DNA from: Actinoplanes aureus
GTDB lineage: Bacteria; Actinomycetota; Actinomycetes; Mycobacteriales; Micromonosporaceae
Direction of reading: 5' to 3'
Assembly (NCBI RefSeq): GCF_015704865.1
Contig: NZ_JADQTO010000007.1
Coordinates: forward strand, 124,001 to 188,000
Length of the DNA stretch: 64,000 nucleotides
The position numbers and the translations under genes were made by a program. The notes beneath the pieces are model-generated. The model worked only from the letters and a program-made list of their open reading frames with translations, was not told where the DNA came from and did no database searches. Shown here piece by piece: positions 36,869-46,672 of this stretch (position 1 is the stretch's first letter; each line of letters opens with the position of its first letter).

Positions 36869-38167
36869 GTGAACCCGTGGCTTGCCTTGACCCCCGGAGA
36901 CGACCCCGCCGAGCGGATTCGTCAGGTGGGTCGTGCCCACGAGAGCTTTCTTTCCGGCGGCGGGCGCCCGGACCGGATGCGGACCGTGGTCGCCGACTCC
37001 TGGGCGCGGTCGGCCGCCTGGATCGGCGCCGACAACACCGCGCCCATCGACCTGGCCGACGCCGACCTGGACGCGTACCGCTCGGCGCATCCGCTGTCCC
37101 GGGTCATGCCGATCTTCCGGGACCTGCTCGGCGGCCTGGCCGAGGACGGCGACCACATCCTGGCGGTCTGCGACGCGCACGGCCGGCTGCTCTGGGTGGA
37201 GGGCCACGCCGCCACGCTGCGCGGTGCCGCCTCGATGAACTTCGTGCCGGGCGCCCGCTGGGACGAGGCGCACGCCGGCACCAACGCGCCGGGCACCGCG
37301 CTCGCCGTCGACCACGCGATCCAGATCTTCGCGACCGAGCACTTCAGCCGCCCGGTGCAGCGGTGGACCTGCGCGGCCGCCCCGATCCACGACCCGGCGA
37401 CCGGCCGGCTGCTCGGTGCGATCGACGTGACCGGCGGGGACCACCTGGCCAACCCGCACAGCCTGGCGCTGGTCCGGGCCACGGCGCTGGCCGCGGAGGC
37501 GTACCTCGGCTCGGCACAGCCCGCGCGTGACCGCCCGGCTGCCGCGGCCCTCGGCCGGGACGAGGCCCTGCTCACCTTCGGCGGCAAGCGGCTGCGCCTC
37601 GGCCGCCGCCACTCCGAGCTGCTGGTCCTGCTCACCACGCACCCGGAGGGCCGCACCGGTGACCAGCTCGGCTTCGACCTGTACGGGGACGACGTCAACC
37701 CGGTGACGGTCCGCGCCGAGCTGTCCCGTCTGCGCCGCATCCTCGGCCCGGAGCTGCTCGACTCCCGGCCGTACCGGCTGCGCACCGAGGTCGAGGTGGA
37801 CTTCGGCACGGTGGCCCGGCTGCTGGACTCGGGACGGGTGGCGGAGGCGCTGTCCGCGTACCCCGGGGTGTTGTTGCCCGCCTCGGACGCGCCCGGCGTG
37901 GTCCGCCTGCGCCGCCGCCTGGATGATCGGCTGCGTGCCGCCGTGCTCGCCGCAGGCGACCGGCGGCTGCTCCAGACCTGGCTCAACGGACCGCTCGGCA
38001 CCGACGACCTGGAGATGTGGGAGGCCTACGCCGTGCTGGCCCCCACCGACCCGGTCGCCGCCCGCCGCGTCGCAGAGCTCCAGACCAGCTACGGATTGCG
38101 CCCGCCGGTGCCCTCGACACCGGCGTCAAAGGGCGCAATCCCAGCGAGCCGGAGGCGACGCCGGTAA
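36869..38167 (+). CDS. GAF-domain regulator with OmpR-like winged helix
   Basis: 432 residues from GTG 36869, with GGAGG eight bases upstream. A GAF-like domain (about 75-205; HILAVCDAHGRLLWVEGH, GTNAPGTALAVDHAIQIFATEHF, GRLLGAIDVTGG) resembles the sensory part of AcoR-type activators. The sigma54-AAA and Fis parts are absent. In their place is an OmpR/SARP-like winged helix (about 235-300; LRLGRRHSELLVLLTTHPEGRTGDQL, VTVRAELSRLRRILGPELL) and a helical C-terminus. It is 74 bases upstream of exaC, which it probably controls in response to an aldehyde or alcohol. Confidence 0.82.
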   Translation: MNPWLALTPGDDPAERIRQVGRAHESFLSGGGRPDRMRTVVADSWARSAAWIGADNTAPIDLADADLDAYRSAHPLSRVMPIFRDLLGGLAEDGDHILAVCDAHGRLLWVEGHAATLRGAASMNFVPGARWDEAHAGTNAPGTALAVDHAIQIFATEHFSRPVQRWTCAAAPIHDPATGRLLGAIDVTGGDHLANPHSLALVRATALAAEAYLGSAQPARDRPAAAALGRDEALLTFGGKRLRLGRRHSELLVLLTTHPEGRTGDQLGFDLYGDDVNPVTVRAELSRLRRILGPELLDSRPYRLRTEVEVDFGTVARLLDSGRVAEALSAYPGVLLPASDAPGVVRLRRRLDDRLRAAVLAAGDRRLLQTWLNGPLGTDDLEMWEAYAVLAPTDPVAARRVAELQTSYGLRPPVPSTPASKGAIPASRRRRR

Positions 38168-38174
38168 GCACAGC

Positions 38175-38208
38175 AACGTCCGTGCAACGTTGACGTAACT
38201 AACGTCCG
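38175..38208. promoter_or_regulatory. AACGT-type repeats before exaC
   Basis: AACGTCCG occurs at 38175-38182 and 38201-38208, with a palindromic AACGTT (38186-38191) between, in the 74-bp gap before exaC. It is a candidate site for the GAF regulator. Confidence 0.45.
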
Positions 38209-38241
38209 GCCTGACCCCCTAAGAAGTACGGAGGCAGGACC

Positions 38242-39765
38242 GTGACCATCTACACCCCGCCCGGTTCGGACGGCGCCATCGTCAGCTACCAGTCCCGCTA
38301 CGACCACTACATCGGCGGTGAGTACGTCCCGCCGGCCAAGGGCCAGTACTTCGAGAACCCCTCCCCGGTCACCGGCCGGACGTTCACCGAGATCGCCCGG
38401 GGCACCGCCGAGGACGTCGAGAAGGCCCTCGACGCGGCACACGGCGCCGCTCCCGCGTGGGGCCGGACGTCGCCGACCGAGCGGTCCATCGTCCTCAACA
38501 AGATCGCCGACCGGATGGAGCAGAACCTCGAGAAGCTGGCCGTCGCGGAAGCCTGGGAGAACGGCAAGGCGGTACGCGAGACCCTGGCCGCCGACATCCC
38601 GCTCGCGATCGACCACTTCCGCTACTTCGCCGGCGTGATCCGGGCCCAGGAGGGCACCGCCGGAGAGCTCGACGAGGACACCGTCGCCTACCACTTCCAC
38701 GAGCCGCTGGGCGTGGTCGCGCAGATCATCCCGTGGAACTTCCCGATCCTGATGGCCGTCTGGAAGCTCGCGCCCGCCCTGGCCGCCGGCAACGCCGTGG
38801 TGCTCAAGCCGGCCGAGCAGACCCCGGCCTCGATCCACTACCTGTTCTCGCTGATCGGCGACCTGATCCCGCCGGGCGTGGTGAACATCGTGAACGGCTT
38901 CGGCGTGGAGGCCGGCAAGCCGCTCGCCTCCTCGAACCGGGTCGCCAAGGTCGCCTTCACCGGCGAGACCACCACCGGCCGCCTGATCATGCAGTACGCC
39001 TCGGAGAACCTGATCCCGGTCACCCTGGAGCTCGGCGGCAAGAGCCCGAACATCTTCTTCGACGACGTCAGCCGCGCCGACGACGACTTCTACGACAAGG
39101 CCCTCGAGGGCTTCACGATGTTCGCGCTCAACCAGGGCGAGGTCTGCACCTGCCCGTCGCGCGCGCTGATCCAGCAGAGCCACTACTCCGACTTCCTGGC
39201 CGCCGCGGTGAAGCGGACCGAGAACCTGAAGCAGGGCAACCCGCTGGACACCGACACCCAGGTCGGCGCGCAGGCCTCCAACGACCAGCTGGAGAAGATC
39301 CTGTCGTACCTGGACATCGGCCGGCAGGAGGGCGCCCGCGCGCTGACCGGCGGCAGCCGCGCCGAGATGTCCGGCGATCTGTCCGGCGGCTACTACGTGC
39401 AGCCGACCATCTTCGAGGGCCGCAACTCGATGCGGATCTTCCAGGAGGAGATCTTCGGGCCGGTCGTGTCGGTGGCACCGTTCGCCGACTTCGACGACGC
39501 CATCAAGGTCGCCAACGACACCCTGTACGGCCTCGGCGCCGGCGTGTGGACCCGGGACATCAACCAGGCGTACCGGGCCGGGCGGGCGATCAAGGCGGGC
39601 CGGGTGTGGACGAACTGCTACCACCTCTACCCGGCACACGCCGCGTTCGGCGGGTACAAGCAGTCCGGCATCGGCCGGGAGAACCACCGGATGATGCTGG
39701 ACCACTACCAGCAGACCAAGAACCTGCTGGTCAGCTACTCGCCCAAGGCCATGGGCTTCTTCTAG
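38242..39765 (+). CDS. exaC: NAD-dependent acetaldehyde dehydrogenase (ExaC-type)
   Basis: 507 residues. Motifs: [34 protein letters not shown] (NAD and Lys), [15 protein letters not shown], catalytic Glu in [12 protein letters not shown], and catalytic Cys in [15 protein letters not shown]. The enzyme oxidises acetaldehyde to acetate, as in ethanol or acetoin use. GTG start. The next gene, DUF779, follows after two bases. Confidence 0.93.
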   Translation: MTIYTPPGSDGAIVSYQSRYDHYIGGEYVPPAKGQYFENPSPVTGRTFTEIARGTAEDVEKALDAAHGAAPAWGRTSPTERSIVLNKIADRMEQNLEKLAVAEAWENGKAVRETLAADIPLAIDHFRYFAGVIRAQEGTAGELDEDTVAYHFHEPLGVVAQIIPWNFPILMAVWKLAPALAAGNAVVLKPAEQTPASIHYLFSLIGDLIPPGVVNIVNGFGVEAGKPLASSNRVAKVAFTGETTTGRLIMQYASENLIPVTLELGGKSPNIFFDDVSRADDDFYDKALEGFTMFALNQGEVCTCPSRALIQQSHYSDFLAAAVKRTENLKQGNPLDTDTQVGAQASNDQLEKILSYLDIGRQEGARALTGGSRAEMSGDLSGGYYVQPTIFEGRNSMRIFQEEIFGPVVSVAPFADFDDAIKVANDTLYGLGAGVWTRDINQAYRAGRAIKAGRVWTNCYHLYPAHAAFGGYKQSGIGRENHRMMLDHYQQTKNLLVSYSPKAMGFF

Positions 39766-39767
39766 AG

Positions 39768-40142
39768 ATGGCTACCCGAGTAGATGTCACTCCCGCGGCT
39801 GCCGACATGATGCGGCAGCTGCGGGAGCAGCACGGCCCACTGATGTTCCACCAGTCCGGCGGCTGCTGCGACGGCAGTTCGCCGATGTGCTATCTGGAGG
39901 GCGAGTTCCGCACCGGCAGCTCCGACGTCCTGCTGGAGTCTCTGGCGATCGAGGGGGTGCCGGAGCCGATCACCTTCTGGATGTCGGCGTCGCAGTTCGA
40001 ACTCTGGAAGCACACGCATCTGACGGTGGACGTGGTCCCCGGGCGGGGCGCCGGCTTCTCGCTGGAGGCGCCGGAGGGCGTACGGTTCCTGATCCGCTCA
40101 CGCCTGCTCACCGAGCGGGAGCTGGCCGAACTGGCCGGCTGA
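39768..40142 (+). CDS. DUF779 protein linked to aldehyde dehydrogenase
   Basis: 124 residues. The Cys-rich N-terminal motif HQSGGCCDGSSPMC (about 28-41) defines the family and could bind a metal. DUF779 genes are repeatedly found just after exaC-like genes, which suggests a helper in aldehyde oxidation. Start ATG is two bases after the exaC stop. Confidence 0.88.
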   Translation: MATRVDVTPAAADMMRQLREQHGPLMFHQSGGCCDGSSPMCYLEGEFRTGSSDVLLESLAIEGVPEPITFWMSASQFELWKHTHLTVDVVPGRGAGFSLEAPEGVRFLIRSRLLTERELAELAG

Positions 40143-40154
40143 GCGATCGCGTTA

Positions 40155-40187
40155 CCGGGCCGGCACGCGGGGGGCGTGCCGGCCCGG
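40155..40187 (+). terminator. Terminator of the exaC-DUF779 operon
   Basis: A stem of about 14 bp (CCGGGCCGGCACGC with its complement) and a short G loop lie 13 bases after the DUF779 stop. Confidence 0.75.
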
Positions 40188-40310
40188 CAGCGTACGCCGT
40201 TAACCCCGGATTCGTGCCGTATTCGGTGTGAAAGACCCCAAGGGGACTAGCGGTTGAGCAGATTCCCAGGCATCGTCGGCACTTTGCCGTCGAACCTGGG
40301 GAGGATCTTG

Positions 40311-41174
40311 ATGCGGCTGTCGCACACCCGAAAGGCACTCACGATCAGCGCGCTGCTGATCATGACCGGCCTTCTCGGCCAAGCGGCCGCGGCTCAGACC
40401 GCGAGTGCACTAGGGACCGAGCCATCGGCTCCGGCTCCGGTGACCACTCCGCCGCCCTCGGCACCCACCACGACACCGCCCTCATCGGCTCCCGCCACGA
40501 AGACACCACCGGCCAAGCCGACCAGCAAGCCCATCGAGAAGGCGATCGTCCAGAAGCGAAAGATCCGCACCGGCCCGGCCGGTAGCCACCTCACCACCGG
40601 CACCGACGGCGTGGCCCTGACCTTCGACGACGGGCCGGACCCGGACTACACACCGGTACTGCTGCGGATGCTCGCCAAGGAGAAGATCAAGGCGACCTTC
40701 TGCGTGGTCGGCACGCAGGCCAGGCGGCATCCCGATCTGGTCCGGGCGATCGCGAAGGCCGGGCACACGCTCTGCAACCACACCTGGAACCACGACCTCA
40801 AACTCGGCAAGAAGCCGGTCGCGAAGATCAAGTCCGACCTGGAGCGCACCAACGCCGCCATCCGCGCCGCCGTGCCGGACGCGAAGATCCCCTACTTCCG
40901 CGCGCCCGGCGGCCACTTCAACCAGCCGGTGGTCGTCACCGCGAAGAAGATGGGCATGACCTCCATCTACTGGAAGGTCGACCCGCGCGACTGGGAGCAC
41001 CCGAAGGGCGAGTCTCCCGGCCAGCACCGCAAGAAGATCATCAAGATCGTTCAGCGGCACACCAGGCCGGGCTCGATCGTGCTTTCGCACGACTACGCAC
41101 AGCCGGACACGATCGCCGCGTACCGCACGCTTCTGCCGTGGCTGCGGCAACGCTTCCGCCTGGTGGCACTCTGA
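40311..41174 (+). CDS. Secreted NodB-family polysaccharide deacetylase
   Basis: 287 residues from ATG 40311, with GGAGG six bases upstream. Signal peptide (about 1-30), Pro/Thr/Ser linker (about 41-73), NodB domain (about 98-285). Motif 1 TFDDGPDP (104-111), motif 2 HTWNH, motif 3 RAPGGHFN, motif 4 DPRDWEHP and motif 5 IVLSHDY are all present, so it should be active. It probably deacetylates peptidoglycan or chitin-like polymers. It stands alone after a 170-bp gap. Confidence 0.92.
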   Translation: MRLSHTRKALTISALLIMTGLLGQAAAAQTASALGTEPSAPAPVTTPPPSAPTTTPPSSAPATKTPPAKPTSKPIEKAIVQKRKIRTGPAGSHLTTGTDGVALTFDDGPDPDYTPVLLRMLAKEKIKATFCVVGTQARRHPDLVRAIAKAGHTLCNHTWNHDLKLGKKPVAKIKSDLERTNAAIRAAVPDAKIPYFRAPGGHFNQPVVVTAKKMGMTSIYWKVDPRDWEHPKGESPGQHRKKIIKIVQRHTRPGSIVLSHDYAQPDTIAAYRTLLPWLRQRFRLVAL

Positions 41175-41379
41175 TTCGACGGTACGGGCTAAGCCGTCCA
41201 CAACCACAGCTACACCTCCCGCCGGCGCCGGCGCGGCCTGGCTGCCCGCACCGGGCCGCAAAGGCGCCCGCCGGGAAACGGCAGGTGGCTGCGAGCCGCC
41301 GGGCACGGCTTGGCCTGCGCGGGGCTGCGTGCCCGCACGGCCGCGACAGGGCGGCGCGGGGCCGGCCCGCCGAGGTCGG

Positions 41380-41742
41380 TCAGTGGGTGGGCGGGATGAC
41401 CCGGAGGTGGCCACGCCGGCCGGTCTGGTGACCGGGGCTGTGGTCGGTCTCGTCGGGGCGCGGCGGCACCGGACGGGCGGCCTCGCGGACGGCCTCGGCG
41501 AGCGCGACGAGGTCGTCGGTGGTGGGGGGTGGGGGCGCGAAGTCACCGTCGTGGCGGACCAGCTCCCAGCCTCGGGGGGCGGTGAGGCTACGGGCGTGCG
41601 GCTCGCACAGGTCGTAGGTGTGCGGTTCGGCGAAGGCCGCGAGGGGGCCCACCACGGCCGTCGAATCGCTGTAGACGTAGGTCAGGGTGGCGACCGCCTG
41701 TCGGGGACAGCCGTTCCGGGAGCAGCGCCGTGGTGACCTCAC
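41380..41742 (-). CDS. DUF3499 protein
   Basis: 120 residues from GTG 41742. It opens with a zinc-ribbon-like CSRNGCPRQAVATLTYVYSDSTAVVGPL and continues YDLCEPHARSLTAPRGWELVRHDGDF, the DUF3499 signature with CxxxxC and CxxH. By position it equals Rv3259, next to whiB2 and a DUF1025 gene. Function unknown. The C-terminal 40 residues are Pro/Arg-rich and probably disordered. Confidence 0.88.
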   Translation of the reverse strand: MRSPRRCSRNGCPRQAVATLTYVYSDSTAVVGPLAAFAEPHTYDLCEPHARSLTAPRGWELVRHDGDFAPPPPTTDDLVALAEAVREAARPVPPRPDETDHSPGHQTGRRGHLRVIPPTH

Positions 41743-41928
41743 GGCGGCACGTTATCTCTCCATCGGCCGATCTGGGGGGCGTTACCCCGCGACACGCCGA
41801 CCCCGGATGCATCACGATTCGGCCATGGCGGATCGACACGCCGCCCCGTTGGGGCGAATTAACGGCGCAGACACACGATGCGTACGGGCTGACCACGTAT
41901 GGAGCCCGGGTGGGGATACGCTGGCCGC

Positions 41929-42405
41929 GTGACCACCAGCCCCGAGCGCCGCCGGACGGACCCGAAGGCGGCGCGTACCGCCGGACCGGGCCGTCCCACC
42001 CGGCGTGACCGGCACGGGCGGGGCCTTCGCGGCCGCCTCGTGCCGGCGACTGTGCCGCTGGCCCGTACCAAGGCGGAGATCTTCGACGACCTGGTGCTGG
42101 ACACCGTCGAGAGCCTTGAGCGGCGGTATGCGAAGGAGTTGGCCGGCGTCGAGTTCGCGGTCGAGGACGTGCCACCCGAGCTGAACGTCTACGACTCGGA
42201 CGTGCTCGAGGACGGCGAGGTGCCTCTGGCCCGGCTGCTGCCCGGCCGTCCGGGACGGCACGAGCTGCCGCCGCGGATCGTGCTCTACCGCCGCCCGCTG
42301 GAGTTCCGGGCGATGGATCGCGAGGACCTCGCCGACCTGGTGCACGACGTGATCATCGAGCAGGTGGCCAACCTGCTCGGCGTGGATCCGGACGAGCTCG
42401 CCTGA
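41929..42405 (+). CDS. Metallopeptidase-family (DUF1025) protein with degenerate zinc site
   Basis: 158 residues from GTG 41929, six bases after TACGCT (probable leaderless start). N-terminal 50 residues are basic and disordered. The fold region (about 55-158) matches the small zincin family (FDDLVLDTVESLERRYAKELAGVEFAVEDVPPE, PPRIVLYRRPLE). Where active members have HExxHxxG, the sequence here reads EQVANLLG at 144-151, so all three key residues are replaced. Conserved position beside DUF3499 and whiB2 suggests a kept non-catalytic role. Confidence 0.8.
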   Translation: MTTSPERRRTDPKAARTAGPGRPTRRDRHGRGLRGRLVPATVPLARTKAEIFDDLVLDTVESLERRYAKELAGVEFAVEDVPPELNVYDSDVLEDGEVPLARLLPGRPGRHELPPRIVLYRRPLEFRAMDREDLADLVHDVIIEQVANLLGVDPDELA

Positions 42406-42411
42406 GCCGGC

Positions 42412-42669
42412 TCAGGCGACCCGCCGCTTCAACTTGCGACGCTCACGTTCGGACAGTCCACCCCAGATCCCGAATCGCTCGTCATGGCCCAGTGCGTACT
42501 CCAGACACTCGGCCTTGACCTCGCAGCGGCCGCAGATGCGCTTCGCCTCGCGCGTCGAGCCGCCTTTCTCCGGGAAAAACGCTTCCGGATCGGTCTGTGA
42601 ACACAGCGCCCGTTCTTGCCACTCGGGCGCGTCCCCGAGCAGGTCTACCCCTTCAACCTGCGCTTCCAT
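42412..42669 (-). CDS. whiB2: WhiB-family iron-sulphur regulator (WhiB2-like)
   Basis: 85 residues from ATG 42669, with GGAGG seven bases upstream. Four cysteines for a 4Fe-4S cluster (ALC, then ICGRC and ECLEY), the GIWGG turn, and a basic C-terminus RRKLKRRVA for DNA contact. QTDPEAFFPEKGGSTREAK is typical of WhiB2/WhmD, which works with WhiA in septation control. The synteny with DUF3499, DUF1025 and fbi genes supports whiB2. Confidence 0.94.
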   Translation of the reverse strand: MEAQVEGVDLLGDAPEWQERALCSQTDPEAFFPEKGGSTREAKRICGRCEVKAECLEYALGHDERFGIWGGLSERERRKLKRRVA

Positions 42670-42785
42670 CGGCGTGCCTCCAAATTCCGCGTCGACGGTG
42701 AAGCCGACGCTGACCCCCCACGCACGCGGCGTGTTTCTGTGGGTTCGACGCGAATGTGCCACATCGTCCCCACAACCCCACCAAA

Positions 42786-42815
42786 ATTACACGCGTGTAA
42801 GACGTGCGTCGTCAA
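42786..42815 (-). promoter_or_regulatory. whiB2 promoter overlapped by a perfect palindrome
   Basis: Minus strand: TTGACG (42810-42815), an 18-bp spacer and TGTAAT (42786-42791). A perfect 14-bp palindrome TTACACGCGTGTAA (42787-42800) covers the -10 and part of the spacer, ideal for repression. An AT-rich patch at 42930-42955 could hold a second promoter. Confidence 0.65.
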
Positions 42816-43001
42816 GCCGAACCTGCTAAATGGGCCCGTTTCCCCGAAGCGTCGGCAACGCTTCACGGGTCCCGTTCCAGCCCTATCTCCCGTAGCCACC
42901 GGAAGGTAACGCCAGCCCGACACTTCGCGTCCAATTTAACCCGTTTTGTAATCAAGGGGCAGGGGGTCCCCCGTCTCGGGTCCGCCAAATGGATCACGCA
43001 A

Positions 43002-43035
43002 CTCCCGGCGGGCACGTGTCCAGGCCCGCCGGGAG
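43002..43035 (-). terminator. fbiC terminator hairpin
   Basis: A perfect 12-bp stem (43002-43013 with 43024-43035) with a ten-base loop, 25 bases after the fbiC stop on the minus strand. Confidence 0.8.
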
Positions 43036-43059
43036 GTGTACAACGTGGTGCGTTCCGCC

Positions 43060-45561
43060 CTACCGCCGGCCGTACACCGTGGTGCGTTCGACCGCCGGAC
43101 GTCCCGCGGACGCGGCCAGTTCCTTGAGCTCGGCCACGGTACGCGCGGACCCGTGCTCCGACCCGGCCATCCGGGAGATGGTCTCCTCCATCAGCGTGCC
43201 GCCCAGGTCGTTGCAGCCGCTGTTGAGCATCGCCCGGGTGCCCTCGTCGCCGAGCTTCACCCAGGAGCACTGGATGTTGTCGATCCGGCCGTGCAGCAGA
43301 ACCCGGGCCATCGCGTGGACCACCCGGTTCTCCCGCCACGTCGGACCCGGGCGGGCGATCCCGGCCAGGTAGATCGGGGCGTTGGTGTGCACGAACGGCA
43401 GCCCCACGAACTCGGTGAAACCACCGGTGACGTCCTGGATGCCGGCCAGCACCCGGAAGTGGCCGAGCCACTGCCGGGGGTGGTCGACGTGGCCGTACAT
43501 CATGGTCGAGCTGGACCGGATGCCGACCTGGTGCGCCGTGGTGACCACCTCGACCCAGCTGGAGGTGGGCAGCTTGCCCTTGGTCAGCACCCAGCGCACG
43601 TCGTCGTCGAGGATCTCGGCCGCGGTGCCCGGGACGGTGCCCAGGCCGGCCGCCTTCAGCTCGGTGAGCCACTCCCGGATCGAGACACCGGCCTTGGCCG
43701 AGGCGGTGACGATCTCCATGGGCGAGTACGCGTGGACGTGCATCCCCGGCACCCGCTCCTTGACCGCGCGGACCAGATCGGCGTACGCGGTCACCGGCAT
43801 CTTGGGGTCGATGCCGCCCTGCATGCACACCTCGGAGGCGCCGTCCCGCCACGCCTCCTCGGCCCGGTCCGCGACCTGCTCCACGGACAGCCGGTACGCG
43901 TCGGCGTCCTTCTCCCGCTGGGCGAAGGCGCAGAACCGGCAGCCCACGTAACAGACGTTCGAGAAGTTGATGTTGCGGTTCACCACGTACGTGATGTCGT
44001 CGCCGTTGACCGCCCGGCGCAGGTCGTCGGCGATCCGGGCGAGCTCGTCGAGGGCCGGGCCGTCGGCGTTGAACAAGGCCATCGCCTTGTCCTCGTTCTT
44101 CTCCAGCAGGAGCGCCCCCGGATCGTCGGCGGCCAGCTTGAGCGCCGCCACCACATCGGTGGGCATGGTCCGCGGCGCCTCCTTGACGTGCGCGGCCACC
44201 TCGTCCCAGTCGCCGTAGACGTCGTCGAAGTCGGACCGGCGGTCGCCGGTGCGGCCCTCGGTGTCGATGGCCGCGAACAGGTCGGTACGCCCGGAGCCGA
44301 AGGTCTCCTCCGGCTCCTGCCAGGGCAGCCCGGACGGGTTCACCGAGCGAGCCAGGCCGTCCGGACCGGCCAGCGCGGCGACGTGGGCGGCCAGCCGCGG
44401 GTCCAGCCAGCCCTCCTCGGCCCGGCGGACGTACTCCGGATAGATGGTGAGCCGCTCTCGCAGCTCGAATCCTTCCTTCGCCGATTTCTCGGCCAGGATG
44501 TCGATCTGCGGCCAGGGCCGCTCCGGGTTGACGTGGTCCGGGGTCACCGGCGAGACGCCGCCCCAGTCGTCGATCCCGGCCCGCAGCAGCAGCGCGAACT
44601 CGTCGTCGATCAGGTTGGGCGGGGCCTGGATCCGGGCCCGGGGTCCCATGATGACGCGGGCCACGGCCACCGTCGCCGCCAGCTCACGCAACTCCGCGTC
44701 CGGCATCCCGCGCATCGCCGTGTCCGGCTTGGCGCGGAAGTTCTGGATGATGACCTCTTGGATGTGCCCGTACTCGCGGGCCGCCCGGCGGATCGCGAAC
44801 AGCGAGTCCACCCGCTCCGGAACGGTCTCGCCGATGCCGATCAGGATGCCGGTGGTGAACGGGACGCCGACCCGGCCGGCGTCGTCGAGCACCCGCAGCC
44901 GGACGGCGGGCTCCTTGTCCGGCGAGCCGTAGTGCGGGCCGCTCTTCTCCGACCACAGCCGGGTCGCGGTGGTCTCCAGCATCATCCCCATGCTCGGCGC
45001 GACCGGCTTGAGCCGCTGCAGATCGGCCCAGCTCAGCACGCCCGGGTTGAGGTGCGGGAGCAGGCCGGTCTCCTCGAGCACGGCGATGGCGCAGGCTCGC
45101 ACGTAGTCGAGGGTCGAGTCGTACCCCCGCTCGTCCAGCCACTGCCGGGCCGCCGGCCAACGATCCTCCGGCCGGTCGCCGAGCGTGAAGAGCGCCTCCT
45201 TGCAGCCCTGTGCCGCACCCTGCCGGGCGATCTCCAGGACCTCGTCGCGTTCCAGGAACGCCGCCGGCAGCCGATGCGGCACGGTGGCGAAGGTGCAGTA
45301 GTGACACCGGTCCCGGCAGAGCCGGGTCAGCGGGATGAAGACCTTGCGGGAGTACGTGACGACGCCGGGCCGGCCGGCCTCCCGCAGACCCGCGTCCCGG
45401 ACGCCGCCGGCGATGGCCAGCAGTTCCTCGAACTGGTCTCCGGTGGCCGCGAGCAGCGCGGTCGCCTCGTCGATGTCGATCGCTTTGCCGTCGGCGGCAC
45501 GGCGCAGTGCGCGGCGGATGCTTGCCTGGGTCGGTACCGGTTCAACGTTGACCTCTACCAC
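43060..45561 (-). CDS. fbiC: F0 synthase FbiC (CofG-CofH fusion)
   Basis: 833 residues from GTG 45561. Two radical-SAM halves, each with its own cluster motif: [11 protein letters not shown] in the N-terminal CofG half (about 70) and [11 protein letters not shown] in the CofH half (about 530). Together they make the deazaflavin F0 from tyrosine and a flavin precursor, the first step of F420. TAGGCT lies seven bases before the GTG, so the mRNA is probably leaderless. fbiA and fbiB are 1 kb away on the other strand. Confidence 0.97.
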   Translation of the reverse strand: MVEVNVEPVPTQASIRRALRRAADGKAIDIDEATALLAATGDQFEELLAIAGGVRDAGLREAGRPGVVTYSRKVFIPLTRLCRDRCHYCTFATVPHRLPAAFLERDEVLEIARQGAAQGCKEALFTLGDRPEDRWPAARQWLDERGYDSTLDYVRACAIAVLEETGLLPHLNPGVLSWADLQRLKPVAPSMGMMLETTATRLWSEKSGPHYGSPDKEPAVRLRVLDDAGRVGVPFTTGILIGIGETVPERVDSLFAIRRAAREYGHIQEVIIQNFRAKPDTAMRGMPDAELRELAATVAVARVIMGPRARIQAPPNLIDDEFALLLRAGIDDWGGVSPVTPDHVNPERPWPQIDILAEKSAKEGFELRERLTIYPEYVRRAEEGWLDPRLAAHVAALAGPDGLARSVNPSGLPWQEPEETFGSGRTDLFAAIDTEGRTGDRRSDFDDVYGDWDEVAAHVKEAPRTMPTDVVAALKLAADDPGALLLEKNEDKAMALFNADGPALDELARIADDLRRAVNGDDITYVVNRNINFSNVCYVGCRFCAFAQREKDADAYRLSVEQVADRAEEAWRDGASEVCMQGGIDPKMPVTAYADLVRAVKERVPGMHVHAYSPMEIVTASAKAGVSIREWLTELKAAGLGTVPGTAAEILDDDVRWVLTKGKLPTSSWVEVVTTAHQVGIRSSSTMMYGHVDHPRQWLGHFRVLAGIQDVTGGFTEFVGLPFVHTNAPIYLAGIARPGPTWRENRVVHAMARVLLHGRIDNIQCSWVKLGDEGTRAMLNSGCNDLGGTLMEETISRMAGSEHGSARTVAELKELAASAGRPAVERTTVYGRR

Positions 45562-45658
45562 GCAAAGCAGCCTAGGCCGGATTCGTTTCCTGTGCCCCCG
45601 TGGTTTCCGGGCACGGGCAGTGTCGTGAGACACCATCACCCGTGCCCGGGCGGCTGAC

Positions 45659-46582
45659 TCACTGTCGCGGCGGGTCCTCGTCGGCGGGTCCGAACCCCGG
45701 CCGGTTGTCCGGAAGCTTCTCGGTCAGATCCTCCGCCTTCGGCACGACCTGGGTCGGCTCGGAGAACGGCGGGACCGGCACGCCCGATGCCGGTGCACCC
45801 GAGGACGGCGGCGGGTTGCCCACCGGCGGCGTCGCGACCGGCGGCTGGTTCCAGGTCGGCTGGCCGCCGGGCGGGGGCTGCGCACCCGGATGCGGCTGAC
45901 CGTAACCGGGGGCCGGGTGGCCCGGCTGCGGTCCGTAACCGGGCTGCGGCGCGCCGAACTGCTGCTGCTGCTGCTGCGGTGGCTGGGCGAACGGCGGCTG
46001 CCCGGGCGGGGCCTGGCCGTACGGCGGCTGGCCGTAGGGCTGCCCGTACGGGGGCTGACCGTATTGCGGCGGGCCGTACTGGGGCTGGCCGTAGACGCCG
46101 GGCTGCGGCCGAGCCGGCGGGTAGACGCCACGCCAGATCTGCACCACCGCGTACACCGCCAGCCCGAACACGGCCAGCCACGCCAACCGGGTCAGCAGCT
46201 CGGTGAAGGCGCCACCGGGGTCGTCCGTGGCGATGCCGCTGACCCCGAAGAGCACCCCGAACACCAGGCCGAAGAAGGCGACGACGCCGTACTCGATCAG
46301 CGCGGTCAGGACGATCAGCCGGGCCTTCGGGTGTACCGGCTTCACGCCCAGCGCGAGGAGCACCGCGGCGAGCGGGAAGAAGATGGTCACCAGGTTGACG
46401 AAGCTGCCGAAGCTGTAGCGGGTCCGGCCGAAGAAGTCGGTGCCGAACAGGTCGATGACGCCGGTGAAGAGCAGTACGGCCGGGAGACCGGCCAGGGCGT
46501 ACACGGCGAGGTCACGCAACGGCCGGAGGTACTGGCCGATCGGCTTCTCGCCGGGCGGCGTGGGCTGCGGTGGAGTGGTCAC
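45659..46582 (-). CDS. Membrane protein with Gln/Pro/Tyr/Gly-rich C-terminal tail
   Basis: 307 residues from GTG 46582, with GGGAG five bases upstream. Four membrane helices (about 25-155). The second half (about 170-307) is low complexity: [12 protein letters not shown] repeats, a polyglutamine run and a long Pro-rich end. Such tails are common in actinobacterial membrane proteins and may mediate clustering. The function is unknown. It lies between fbiC and fbiA but is divergent from fbiA. Confidence 0.72.
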   Translation of the reverse strand: MTTPPQPTPPGEKPIGQYLRPLRDLAVYALAGLPAVLLFTGVIDLFGTDFFGRTRYSFGSFVNLVTIFFPLAAVLLALGVKPVHPKARLIVLTALIEYGVVAFFGLVFGVLFGVSGIATDDPGGAFTELLTRLAWLAVFGLAVYAVVQIWRGVYPPARPQPGVYGQPQYGPPQYGQPPYGQPYGQPPYGQAPPGQPPFAQPPQQQQQQFGAPQPGYGPQPGHPAPGYGQPHPGAQPPPGGQPTWNQPPVATPPVGNPPPSSGAPASGVPVPPFSEPTQVVPKAEDLTEKLPDNRPGFGPADEDPPRQ

Positions 46583-46672
46583 GGTTACTCCCGGTGCGGT
46601 GAGCGAGGTCGGCCCAGAGTAAACCGATACCCACGAACGGGTGGCGTGACGCCGGTGCGCGAGGATGTGGGA

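Noticed and set aside
40143..40310. c-di-AMP riboswitch before the deacetylase gene
   Set aside because: The gap is in the right place for a cell-wall hydrolase gene but the conserved core could not be matched.
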